The position numbers were made by a program, and so were the translations under genes. From Candidatus Omnitrophota bacterium (GTDB lineage: Bacteria > Omnitrophota > Gorgyraeia > Zapsychrales > JANLHA01): a DNA stretch of 21,540 nucleotides. The notes beneath the pieces are model-generated. The model saw only the letters and a program-made list of their open reading frames with translations, was not told the origin of the DNA and searched no databases. Of the stretch, positions 11,035 to 19,051 are shown piece by piece. The DNA lies in assembly GCA_024653845.1 (NCBI GenBank), contig JANLHA010000102.1, positions 1 to 21,540 of the forward strand. The letters run 5' to 3'. Position 1 is the stretch's first letter. The number at the start of each line of letters is the position of its first letter.

Positions 11035-14000
11035 ATGAAAAAGCATTTTAGAAGCACAGCGCGACTTCTCAGAATTTTTTTATCTTTTGGAGTGATGCTC
11101 AATACGCTTCCCGTTGGAAGCGCGTCTCTGGCGTGGGCTCAACCTGCCGTATCTCAAGAAATTCTTGGATTGCCTTCCCCCGGAACCATGGTTTTCCAAA
11201 CCGCAGAATTTGCGCCGATCAATTTGGTGGGCGTTCGCGTTTTTTCCGAACAGCCTTTCCGTTTTGACTTTCTGGTTGATGAAGGAAAAGCCGCGGGCGC
11301 GTCTTTAGATGTGAAAAAAGAAACCGTCAAGCTCGTCAAATATTTTTTGGCCTCATTGACTATTCCCGAAGAAGATTTGTGGGTTAACCTTTCTCCTTAC
11401 GAAAAAGATCGTATCACATCCTCGTCGCTGGGAATGACCGAGATGGGCCGCGACATGCTCGCCCAAGATTATCTTTTGAAACAGCTGACCGCATCATTGG
11501 TTTATCCGGAAGGGAAAGTTGGGCAAGAATTTTGGCAAAAAGTTTATAAAGTCGCGCAGGAAAAATTTGGGACGACACAAGTTCCGGTCAATGCCTTCAA
11601 TAAGGTGTGGATTGTGCCGGATAAGGCTGAGGTCTTGCAGCAAGACAACACTGCCCTGGTGGTTTATAGTCGATTAAAGGTGATGTTGGAAGAAGATTAT
11701 TTGGCGCGCGAAGGTCAGCAAAAGCCGATCGCGAAAAAGACGGCCCTTGTTGACGATCAATCCGCGAACAGTGTGTCCTCACAAATCATCCGCGAAGTCG
11801 TGGTTCCTATTTTGGAGAAAGAAGTCAACGAAGGCGAACATTTTGTTTTGTTGCGACAAATGTACCATTCTCTCGTGTTGGCGACGTGGTATAAGCGAAA
11901 TTTAAAAGAAAGTTTTCTGACCAAGGCGTATGTGGATCAAGCCAAAATCAAGGGTGTGGACGTTGATGATCCGGCGGTCAAAGAAAGAATTTATCAGCAG
12001 TATCTCCAGGCTTACCAAAAGGGCGTTTACAACTATATTAAAGAAGATGTTGATCCTACGACGGGCCAGATGACGCCGCGGAAATATTTTTCGGGCGGGG
12101 TGACATTTGGGCGAGGATCGGATGAAGCGATTTTGATTGAAGATCGCCCTGAAGATTTGAGTCCGAGAGGTGCGGCTGGATATGAGGCTATGGGAGCCGA
12201 AGATGCTTCATTGGACGTCGTGCCTGTCATGGTGACGGATTCAGGAAGTGCGGCAGCCGGGGCTGAAGAAGTTTTGGCTAGAACCAGGACCGAAGAACGG
12301 GCGGCGGACACGGATATGGGGCGTATTCCAGGCGGTGCAGGCACGATCAACACTTTATTGGGAGCGATTTTTGTTGCAGGTGTTGCGGCTCCATTGGCCT
12401 CAGCCCGAGCGGTTGAACCAGAGACAGTCCAAGCTTTTGTGGTAGACAATCGTCAGCATGGATATTCAACCTTGAGTGATGGGGCCACGGGTGGAACGGT
12501 GAGCCTTGTTGATGTTCGTTCCGCAGGCCTGGTGATGGATAGAAATCTCGATGAAATGTTGGTTGCTTTTATGGGGGGAAATAGCGGACTCATTCCTTCG
12601 GGAGCTCAAATGCCGCAATTGAGAGCAATTTTTGACCAATCTTTTACGACGCTGCCGGAACATTTCAACGACGTGACTGCTCGAATCAAAGTGGAATTGA
12701 CCGTTCGGTATGCTCAGCTTGATAGCGGAACGATGTCTGCCGATGATCAAACAAGGCTGGCTCAACTGGAACGAGAAGTTGTCGACTGGGTGTTTGCATT
12801 TTTGTTAGCCAATACCGTCCACGCGGATGTCGTTTATGATGCAATCAAGGCAAGTCCTAAGATCAGAGAAAGTCAGCTTATCAAAGATATGTCATGGCGT
12901 CGATTGATCGTTGGCAATGAAGATTTGCATGCGAACGATGGATCTAATCGGGTTTTGCGAACCAATGTTTGTAAATCATTTGCCCAGGTCGGGGTTGTTA
13001 TAAGTCAAAATGAAGCAGGATTGCGTGAAGGCAGGCTTTCGGTTGTGCCGGTTTATGAATTGGATAATGGGACCAAGGTTGGCAAAATTGGTCACGTGGC
13101 CACACTTTTTCGTCCGACGGTGGGAAGCCCCATCCTTTTGGATCAGCGTGGCGTTGTGAACGTTCCCACGGGGGAAGTTCGACGAGAACTTTACGTTGCG
13201 CATCATCCAAGAATCGGCATGCGGGATCCAGACGGAAATTCTAGAGACGATGTTGATGGCAGAAATCTGGATCAATATCCGGGCTATCGTGGAGAAGGTC
13301 CGCAGAATTTTGGAGAAGGAGCGAAATTTAATCAATGGGTTGATCGCTTCAATGCGGTTAATAGCCAAGCTACTGTAGATGTGAATCAGGGGAACCCTGA
13401 TGGAGAGGGTCTTAAAGGATTAAAGCAATTGCTTGCCGACCTTAAAGAAGCTCGACCGAAGTTTCAAAAGCAAGCCGTAAAAGATGAAATTGATCAAATG
13501 ATCGGAGATTTAGAAAAAGATATTCCCCAAAAAGGAATTAAAGCCAAATACAACGCACTTGTCGCTGGGTTCGGAAACGTTGTCAGTGCCAGCGATCAAA
13601 AAACAACCATGGCAAATTTGGTCCGAGATGCTGAAGCTTTGCTTGCCGAAGCTGAAAAAGTTCAATCTCCTCTCAAGCCTTCGATCGAAAATTTTTTAGA
13701 GCAACTTCGTTCTATGAAAGGCGCCGTGGATGGCGGAGGGACGATCAAATCACGAGCTGCGCTAAGCGACAATTCCAATATGTCTGCGGAACAAAGAGCC
13801 GCTGCAGATCGGTACAATGTTTTAATCTTAAAAATCAATGATACGGTTCGTGCAGCGCGCAGCGACGCTGATGCGGGAAAGCCCGAAGGTCAAGGGTTAA
13901 AAGATTTGGCCCAACTGCTTAAAGATTTTAAGGCTCTTCAAGGACAACCCGCACCTGCGGCCCTTAAACCAGTTCTAGAAAAAACAACTCGTGGGTTAGA

Positions 14001-15672
14001 AAATAATTTTCAAACATTAGAGGCAGGGGCTCGATACAATGCGTTAGTCCGTCGAGCCAAGGCGGCTTCAGAGGTTTTCAATGGAGGGAATCAAGATTTG
14101 TCTGAGTTTCGGGCGATTCAAACGGAACTTGGGGCATTATTGAAAAATCCGGGCGTAGGGGAGCCGTTACGTCCCCATGTTGAAAGTTTAAAAGTTGAAG
14201 TTGAAAAAATTTTAAAAGCCGCAGGCGAGCAAGGATTTTGGCTCGAGAAATCCGAGCCCGATACCAGACTTGCGTTGTTGGATCCAAATGGAGCGGCAAG
14301 TCCTATTTTAAGACAAGCTGTTGTTCAGGTTTTGGCAGATCCGGCGGCGATCCGCGTGAATCAGGCCGAGGCCGCACGTCGTAAAGAATCCGAATGGGAT
14401 GCTCAGCTCAGGGCTTGGATTACAGAACACGATCAGCTCAGAGATGAGACTGAGCAAGATATGAATCGCATCATCAAGGATGGCAGGGCTGTCGGGATGA
14501 AGGATGCACAGCTTCAACCCGCGTTGCAAGAAAAAGCCATAAATTTTGTGCTAGAGCGAAAAAAAGTTTTTAAATCACGGGTTGATGCATGGCTGGAAGA
14601 TTTGAAAAAAACCATTTTAGAGGATCCTGTCTTGGCAGAATCTGCGGCGTATTATTATGGAAGAGTTTTCGCTTTTAACCATATTGTTTTGGCCGGAGGA
14701 TTCAGATCAGACGAAAGAGTTTACAAAGAAGATGAGCTTTTGCCGAGCTTGAAGGGGAAATATGGTAAAGAGGATCAGGCTCTGAAAAAGCAGTTTCATC
14801 ATGTGGCAACGGTTGCGGATGGAGGGCTTTGGTTATTTTGGTTAAAACGATTTCATCTTGGTGATAAAGCCCCTGAATTCCAAGATAAACAGGAACTGAG
14901 AAGATATATGGATTTATTGAAATCTGCCCGAGCGGAATTGAGAACGATTTATGCCAAGGCCGGTAGTCAAGAAGATAAATTGTATAGAATTCGTATAACA
15001 CTTTATGGACAAAGACCATGGGTTTGGGAAGATAGGTTACATACGGCAAATAAGGTGATTATGGATGATGTTGGCAACAGAGCTGCCACTTATCAAAAAT
15101 ACAGGCAAGATGGGCACCGCAGCTATATCAGCATTCTCATGTTTTTCTTGGATGAAGCGATTGCGGAAGGAGAAAAAATGTTGGGATCCTCCCCTCAGCC
15201 AGAAATTTTGCCGCCGGGGCCGATTCGAATTCCTCTCCTGTTGGATCCTACGCAAACCAAGCCGTTTTCGCTCCCACCCGCCAGCATGACATTTCGCGTA
15301 ACCACGACCAGCGCAGGTGGAATTGCGAAAACCGCTGACGTTGATGTTCCCGTTGCGCCAGAGCTTGCGAATGCTTTGGGAAGCGAGACTGTTGCTTTGG
15401 AGGGCCTTGTTGGTCCAGTCCGTGTTCGAGGTCGAGCCACGCACCCCATTGCAACAGCCACGAACCCGGTGGGCGGTATTGACTTTGATCCTAAAGACAT
15501 GAAGCTCAACATTCATGGCACAACTATGCATTTTCCTGTCCCAACTATAGAAATGGATCCAGCAAAACTTCAGGGGTTATTTCCAGTCATTCTGAACGTT
15601 GTTCCTCTTCCCAACCTGCAGAGCTTTATCAATCCGGCTGTTCCAGAAATCCAGCATGCCAAAGCCGGTTAA
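11035..15672 (+). CDS. Giant exported multidomain protein, uncharacterised family (about 1545 aa)
   Basis: I do not recognise a named function. From M1 (ATG 11035) a signal peptide is seen: Lys/Arg-rich start, hydrophobic LLRIFLSFGVMLNTL, then SLAWAQ with cleavage near 34-36. Residues about 65-358 form a module (VFSEQPFRFDF ... PEEDLWVNLSPYEKDR ... KYFSGG) shared with the protein starting at 20503. Residues about 438-459 are a second hydrophobic signal-like stretch ending ASARA. Residues about 640-705 carry Cys646, His687 and Asp703 in transglutaminase-like spacing. Residues about 763-1070 hold four degenerate helical repeats. A Pro-rich linker and a beta-type tail beginning GGIDFDP (from 1480) end the protein. 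The frame is open from TTG 10924, and ATG 11002 is also possible; 11035 aligns best with the start of the second protein, though no good ribosome binding site is visible. It probably acts outside the cytoplasm. Confidence 0.85.
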   Translation: MKKHFRSTARLLRIFLSFGVMLNTLPVGSASLAWAQPAVSQEILGLPSPGTMVFQTAEFAPINLVGVRVFSEQPFRFDFLVDEGKAAGASLDVKKETVKLVKYFLASLTIPEEDLWVNLSPYEKDRITSSSLGMTEMGRDMLAQDYLLKQLTASLVYPEGKVGQEFWQKVYKVAQEKFGTTQVPVNAFNKVWIVPDKAEVLQQDNTALVVYSRLKVMLEEDYLAREGQQKPIAKKTALVDDQSANSVSSQIIREVVVPILEKEVNEGEHFVLLRQMYHSLVLATWYKRNLKESFLTKAYVDQAKIKGVDVDDPAVKERIYQQYLQAYQKGVYNYIKEDVDPTTGQMTPRKYFSGGVTFGRGSDEAILIEDRPEDLSPRGAAGYEAMGAEDASLDVVPVMVTDSGSAAAGAEEVLARTRTEERAADTDMGRIPGGAGTINTLLGAIFVAGVAAPLASARAVEPETVQAFVVDNRQHGYSTLSDGATGGTVSLVDVRSAGLVMDRNLDEMLVAFMGGNSGLIPSGAQMPQLRAIFDQSFTTLPEHFNDVTARIKVELTVRYAQLDSGTMSADDQTRLAQLEREVVDWVFAFLLANTVHADVVYDAIKASPKIRESQLIKDMSWRRLIVGNEDLHANDGSNRVLRTNVCKSFAQVGVVISQNEAGLREGRLSVVPVYELDNGTKVGKIGHVATLFRPTVGSPILLDQRGVVNVPTGEVRRELYVAHHPRIGMRDPDGNSRDDVDGRNLDQYPGYRGEGPQNFGEGAKFNQWVDRFNAVNSQATVDVNQGNPDGEGLKGLKQLLADLKEARPKFQKQAVKDEIDQMIGDLEKDIPQKGIKAKYNALVAGFGNVVSASDQKTTMANLVRDAEALLAEAEKVQSPLKPSIENFLEQLRSMKGAVDGGGTIKSRAALSDNSNMSAEQRAAADRYNVLILKINDTVRAARSDADAGKPEGQGLKDLAQLLKDFKALQGQPAPAALKPVLEKTTRGLENNFQTLEAGARYNALVRRAKAASEVFNGGNQDLSEFRAIQTELGALLKNPGVGEPLRPHVESLKVEVEKILKAAGEQGFWLEKSEPDTRLALLDPNGAASPILRQAVVQVLADPAAIRVNQAEAARRKESEWDAQLRAWITEHDQLRDETEQDMNRIIKDGRAVGMKDAQLQPALQEKAINFVLERKKVFKSRVDAWLEDLKKTILEDPVLAESAAYYYGRVFAFNHIVLAGGFRSDERVYKEDELLPSLKGKYGKEDQALKKQFHHVATVADGGLWLFWLKRFHLGDKAPEFQDKQELRRYMDLLKSARAELRTIYAKAGSQEDKLYRIRITLYGQRPWVWEDRLHTANKVIMDDVGNRAATYQKYRQDGHRSYISILMFFLDEAIAEGEKMLGSSPQPEILPPGPIRIPLLLDPTQTKPFSLPPASMTFRVTTTSAGGIAKTADVDVPVAPELANALGSETVALEGLVGPVRVRGRATHPIATATNPVGGIDFDPKDMKLNIHGTTMHFPVPTIEMDPAKLQGLFPVILNVVPLPNLQSFINPAVPEIQHAKAG
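11227..12110 (+). repeat. Duplicated N-terminal module, copy 1 (copy 2 at about 20656-21510)
   Basis: Residues about 65-358 of the giant protein align with residues about 52-335 of the second one. They share blocks such as EEDLWVNLSPYEKDRI, EMGRDLLAQDYFLKQLTAS (MGRDMLAQDYLLKQLTAS here), NKVWI-PD, LKVMLEED, LKESF and GVYNYIKE-VDP. At DNA level, 11368-11393 is identical over 26 bases to 20797-20822. The module is rich in charged and aromatic residues and follows the signal peptide in both proteins. Its function is unknown. Confidence 0.9.
13324..14230 (+). repeat. Four degenerate helical repeats within the giant protein
   Basis: Four units of about 65-80 residues can be aligned on an opening KYNALV-like motif: KFNQWV (Phe765), KYNALV (Tyr839), RYNVLI (Tyr927) and RYNALV (Tyr1001). 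Units 1 and 3 then share a G-PEGQGLK-L-QLL pattern, and units 2 to 4 share L-P-V/I-E near the end. Spacings are 74, 88 and 74 residues. The composition suggests helical bundles or coiled coils, perhaps a spacer or binding rod. DNA identity between units is low, so they are old. Confidence 0.65.
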
Positions 15673-15679
15673 TCAAATA

Positions 15680-15709
15680 TTGATTCTTTCGCTATTCCAA
15701 TGATATAAT
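15680..15709 (+). promoter_or_regulatory. Promoter for pheS-pheT
   Basis: The -35 TTGATT (15680-15685) and a perfect extended -10 TGATATAAT (15701-15709) are separated by 18 bases. Transcription would start near 15716, leaving a leader of about 24 bases, which is too short for a T-box or leader-peptide attenuator. The -35 overlaps a small inverted repeat (AATCAA/TTGATT, 15671-15685). Confidence 0.7.
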
Positions 15710-15739
15710 GCAACCTCGCAATTATTTATTGAGGAATCT

Positions 15740-16783
15740 ATGTCTTGGAATTTTGAAGAAATCACCCTAACGGCTCAAAATGAAATTCAATCCGCGTCTG
15801 ATCTTAAAACGCTGGAAGATTTGCGCATCAAATATTTGGGGCGCAAAGGACTTCTGGCGGAAATTTATGCGGGTCTCTCGCAACTTTCTGTAGAAGAAAA
15901 ACCCCTTGTCGGTAAAGGCGCTAATATCCTTCGCAACACTGTCACCGCTTTGATTGAGCAAAAATACAAAGATCTGGAAGAAAAAGAAAAGTCGCAATCG
16001 AGTGCCAAGCAAATCATTGACGTGACATTGCCAGGCGTGGGCGTTTCTATGGGGCATGAGCATGTTTTGAATCAGATTGTCGACGAGATTTGCGAGGTTT
16101 TTGAAGCTTTGGGGTTTGTCATTCATGAAGGCCCGGAAGTGGAAACGGAATTTAACAATTTTACAGCCCTTAATATCCCCATTGATCATCCTTCGCGAGA
16201 CGCTTTTGATACGTTTTATTTGGAAACTCCAGACCCGGAAAGGCCGGGACGGTATTTCCTTTTACGCAGCCACACTTCCCCGGGACAAATTCGCGTGATG
16301 GAAAAATTTCAGCCGCCACTAGCCGTGGTGATCCCGGGAAAAGTTTATCGCCCCGATGCTGTTGACGCTAGTCATTCGTTCATGTTTCATCAGATCGAGG
16401 GACTCCTGATCGATAAGGATATTCAATTCTCGCACTTGAAAGGACTTTTATCTGCATTCTGCAAGCGTTTCTTTGGAGAGAAAATTCAGATGCGTTTTCG
16501 ACCGCACTTTTTTCCATTCACGGAACCGTCGGCAGAGGTGGACATTTCTTGTTACATTTGCGACGGGAAAGGTTGCTCAGTGTGTGGACGAAAAGGTTGG
16601 CTTGAGATCATGGGCTGCGGAATGGTTCATCCGAAGGTTTTTGAAGCGGTCAAGTATCCTAAAGGCAAGTATACCGGATTGGCTTTTGGGATGGGCGTTG
16701 AACGCATGGCAATGTTGCGTTATGGTATCGACGACATCCGCATGTTTTATGAAAATGATGTGAGGTTTTTAAGACAGCTATGA
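15740..16783 (+). CDS. pheS: Phenylalanine--tRNA ligase alpha subunit
   Basis: This 347-residue catalytic subunit of the alpha2-beta2 enzyme charges tRNA-Phe. It has an N-terminal coiled-coil arm (about 1-90) with the usual LRIKYLGRKGLL, then the class II core with HPSRDAFDTFY, LLRSHTSPGQIRVM, FHQIEGLLIDK, and motif 3 GLAFGMGVERMAMLRYGIDD. Four cysteines (271, 274, 279, 282) between AEVDIS and GWLEIMGCGMVHP form a CxxC-CxxC knuckle known in PheS of several phyla. The start has GAGG at 15731-15734. It overlaps pheT by four bases (ATGA), so the subunits are coupled. Confidence 0.97.
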   Translation: MSWNFEEITLTAQNEIQSASDLKTLEDLRIKYLGRKGLLAEIYAGLSQLSVEEKPLVGKGANILRNTVTALIEQKYKDLEEKEKSQSSAKQIIDVTLPGVGVSMGHEHVLNQIVDEICEVFEALGFVIHEGPEVETEFNNFTALNIPIDHPSRDAFDTFYLETPDPERPGRYFLLRSHTSPGQIRVMEKFQPPLAVVIPGKVYRPDAVDASHSFMFHQIEGLLIDKDIQFSHLKGLLSAFCKRFFGEKIQMRFRPHFFPFTEPSAEVDISCYICDGKGCSVCGRKGWLEIMGCGMVHPKVFEAVKYPKGKYTGLAFGMGVERMAMLRYGIDDIRMFYENDVRFLRQL

Positions 16784-18807
16784 AACTTCCCTACCTATGG
16801 CTCAAAGATTATGTCCCTTTGAATGTCTCAATTGAAAAGTTGGCGCACCGTTTGACGATGGCAGGCCTAGAGGTTGAGAAAATCGAAGAGGTTGATGGAG
16901 AAGCGGTTTTGGAATTGGAAATCACGCCGAACCGTCCGGACTGTTTAAACATGGTTGGCTTGGCGCGCGAAGTGTCCGCGATTTTTAATAAAGATTTGAA
17001 ATTTCCCAAAGCCGGCTTGACTCGCTGGCCGAGTCAAAAAGTGGATGTTAAGGTTGAAGACCCTCAAGGATGTCCTCGCTATATTGCCACGCTCATTCGT
17101 AACGTCAACATTGCCCCTGCGCCAGAACCCATGCAGCGAAGATTGCAGTCGGTGGGCTTGCGTCCGATCAACAACCTTGTGGATATCACCAACTTTTGTT
17201 TGATGGAGCAGGGACAGCCTCTGCATGCGTTTGATTATGACAAATTGATTGGAGGAAAAATCATTGTTCGTCGAGCGCATCAAGGAGAAGAAATCACAAC
17301 CCTTGATGGTATCCGACGTGTCTTGGACCCTTCCATTTTGGTCATTGCCGATGAACGTCGGGCCGTTGCCGTGGCGGGAATCATTGGTGGTGAAGGAACT
17401 CAGGTGACGGAAAAGACCAAAAATATTCTTTTAGAAAGCGCTTATTTTGATCCGATTCTTATTCGACGAGCCGCACGGAGGTTGGGGATTTCCACAGATT
17501 CTTCTTATCGATTTGAGCGTGGGGTTGATGCCGAAGGCGTAGAGCGCGTGGCAATCCGTGCTACGGTTTTGATCAAGGATTTGGCGGAGGGCAAAGTCGA
17601 AGCTCGACGAGATGTTGCCGTAGGCAAAGAGAAAAAGGCAAAGAAAGAAATTTCTATTCGCAACGCTCAGGTCAATGCTCTGCTGGGTGCGAATGTTTCG
17701 GTTTCTCAAAGTCGACAGGTCTTACAAAAGTTAGGATTTCGTGTTTCGACGGAAGATAAAGATAAATTGGTTGCTGAGCCACCTTCGTTTCGAGGGGATG
17801 TCCGTCGTGAAGTGGATTTGATTGAAGAAATTGCTCGAGTAATTGGTTACGATGCGCTTCCGATGGACATGCCATTGGTTAAAGGAACCACAACGGTTTC
17901 CTCGTCGAGGTTTCATCGTCGCAGCCGCATTCGCCAAGCGTTGTGCTCCCAGGGATGTTATGAGGTTGTGACTTATGCGTTAATCAATTCCTCTGTTCTT
18001 GAAAAATGTGGTCTAAAAGGGCATAGGTTTGTTCGCGTGCAAAATCCTTTGACCCAAGAGCAAGAAATTTTACGGCCTTCGATGTTGCCTAGCCTTTTGA
18101 ATGTGGTGGGATTGAATGTCCGTCGGGGAGAGAAGAACCTTCGGATTTTTGAAATCGGGAAAGTTTATGCTCCTTTAGGAGAACGAGAGACACTAGGGAT
18201 GATTTTTTCTGGACAGCAAAAAGAAGATTGGCGTAATCCCACGAGAATAGACGTCGATTTTTATGATTTGAAAGGATCGGTGGAGGCGGTTTTGTCAATG
18301 TTGGGCAGCGATGGCTTGACGTGGGTTTCGACAGACTTGCCTTTTTTTGTCGTTGGACAGGGCGCTCAAATTTATCGCAAGGACCGCCCTGTTGGAATCC
18401 TGGGGCGGATTAGCCCTGATATCTTGAAGGCGTGGGATATTAAGCAAGACAAAGTCATTTTTGCCCAAGTGGACCTGGAAGATTTGTTGGGCGAGGAACG
18501 ACACCGTGAATATCACCCCATTCCTGCCTATCCATCCGTTGTTCGTGATGTGAGCTTGGCTATCAAGAAAGACATTCCTTTTCAACGATTGAAGGATTTG
18601 GCTTTCCAGGAAGGGTCCCATCTTTTAACGGAAATCCGATTTTTAGAGCAGTATGAAGGCGAGAAAATTTCTTCGGATGAGAGGGGATTGGTTTTCTCTC
18701 TTGTTTATCAATCATCGCAACGCACATTGACGGATGAAGAAGTCAATCAGGTCCATGAAAAGATTTGCCAGTCTTTGGTAACGCGTTTTGGAGCAAGAAT
18801 CCGATAG
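16780..18807 (+). CDS. pheT: Phenylalanine--tRNA ligase beta subunit, lacking the N-terminal OB domain
   Basis: This 675-residue subunit is shorter than the roughly 790 residues common in bacteria. The opening (PYLWLKDYV ... MAGLEVEKIEEVDG, residues 1-38) runs straight into EAVLELEITPNRPDCLN, so the EMAP-II-like tRNA-binding OB domain normally inserted there (about 110 residues) is missing. The B3/B4 editing region (PINNLVDITNF, GQPLHAFDYDKL, TTLDG), the B5 and central domains, and the C-terminal ferredoxin-like anticodon-binding domain (YPSVVRDVSLAI to the end) are present. The reading frame is clean and the join is smooth, so this looks like true domain absence and not a sequencing fault. 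A 6S RNA gene follows immediately. Confidence 0.95.
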   Translation: MKLPYLWLKDYVPLNVSIEKLAHRLTMAGLEVEKIEEVDGEAVLELEITPNRPDCLNMVGLAREVSAIFNKDLKFPKAGLTRWPSQKVDVKVEDPQGCPRYIATLIRNVNIAPAPEPMQRRLQSVGLRPINNLVDITNFCLMEQGQPLHAFDYDKLIGGKIIVRRAHQGEEITTLDGIRRVLDPSILVIADERRAVAVAGIIGGEGTQVTEKTKNILLESAYFDPILIRRAARRLGISTDSSYRFERGVDAEGVERVAIRATVLIKDLAEGKVEARRDVAVGKEKKAKKEISIRNAQVNALLGANVSVSQSRQVLQKLGFRVSTEDKDKLVAEPPSFRGDVRREVDLIEEIARVIGYDALPMDMPLVKGTTTVSSSRFHRRSRIRQALCSQGCYEVVTYALINSSVLEKCGLKGHRFVRVQNPLTQEQEILRPSMLPSLLNVVGLNVRRGEKNLRIFEIGKVYAPLGERETLGMIFSGQQKEDWRNPTRIDVDFYDLKGSVEAVLSMLGSDGLTWVSTDLPFFVVGQGAQIYRKDRPVGILGRISPDILKAWDIKQDKVIFAQVDLEDLLGEERHREYHPIPAYPSVVRDVSLAIKKDIPFQRLKDLAFQEGSHLLTEIRFLEQYEGEKISSDERGLVFSLVYQSSQRTLTDEEVNQVHEKICQSLVTRFGARIR

Positions 18808-18810
18808 GCG

Positions 18811-18819
18811 TGATATAAT
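18811..18819 (+). promoter_or_regulatory. Extended -10 promoter of the 6S RNA gene
   Basis: TGATATAAT (18811-18819) is a perfect extended -10, starting four bases after the pheT stop codon. It is the same nonamer as in the pheS promoter. No good -35 is visible at the usual distance (GAGCAA at 18791-18796), consistent with an extended -10 promoter. Transcription would start near A18826. Confidence 0.7.
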
Positions 18820-18825
18820 ATTTTC

Positions 18826-18979
18826 ATCCCTGCTGTGTGCGTTAGGGCCGTATATAAACGAACCAATGCTGTATACGAAGGGAGCCACACTTCTTCGCAA
18901 GTATCTTTGGATACTTCAGAGAGGCACCCACTTGAGTAGGCGGTTCGCCTATTGATGTCCGACGGCATGGTGGGGAATT
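18826..18979 (+). ncRNA. ssrS: 6S RNA (regulator of sigma70 RNA polymerase)
   Basis: A closing stem CCCTGCTGTG (18828-18837) pairs fully, with G-U pairs, with CATGGTGGGG (18966-18975). Inside it lies a large open region; the 3' side GTCCGACGGCATGG resembles the conserved GCGGCGGCAUC part of E. coli 6S RNA. A terminal hairpin AAGTATC-TTTG-GATACTT (18899-18916) caps the long arm. A small hairpin TAGGCG/CGCCTA (18937-18951) lies on the 3' side of the bubble, as in other 6S RNAs. The length of about 155-180 bases, single strong promoter and terminator fit. 6S RNA mimics an open promoter, sequesters housekeeping RNA polymerase in stationary phase, and templates short product RNAs. The family call is by eye; mature ends are estimates. 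Confidence 0.85.
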
Positions 18980-18983
18980 TTTG

Positions 18984-19031
18984 AGCTTTCAGCAATCGGT
19001 ACGATACACGAGTGCTGAAAGCTTTTTATTT
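18984..19031 (+). terminator. Intrinsic terminator of the 6S RNA gene
   Basis: AGCTTTCAGCA (18984-18994) pairs perfectly over 11 bases with TGCTGAAAGCT (19013-19023), followed by TTTTTATTT. The loop is 18 bases and may form a small inner helix (TCG/CGA). It ends the 6S transcript just before rarA. Confidence 0.88.
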
Positions 19032-19051
19032 GATGAGCAAGGCAAATCGTT

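Noticed and set aside
15037..15531. Minus-strand and shifted open frames inside the end of the giant protein gene
   Set aside because: They overlap a long continuous coding frame with signal peptide and domain structure; there are no ribosome binding sites and the composition is low-complexity.
15671..15685. Small inverted repeat after the giant protein stop as a terminator
   Set aside because: The six-base stem is nearly all A/T with no T-run, and it overlaps the -35 of the pheS promoter.
15673..15739. T-box or Phe leader peptide before pheS
   Set aside because: The leader after the promoter is only about 24 bases, with no Phe codon run and no T-box sequence.
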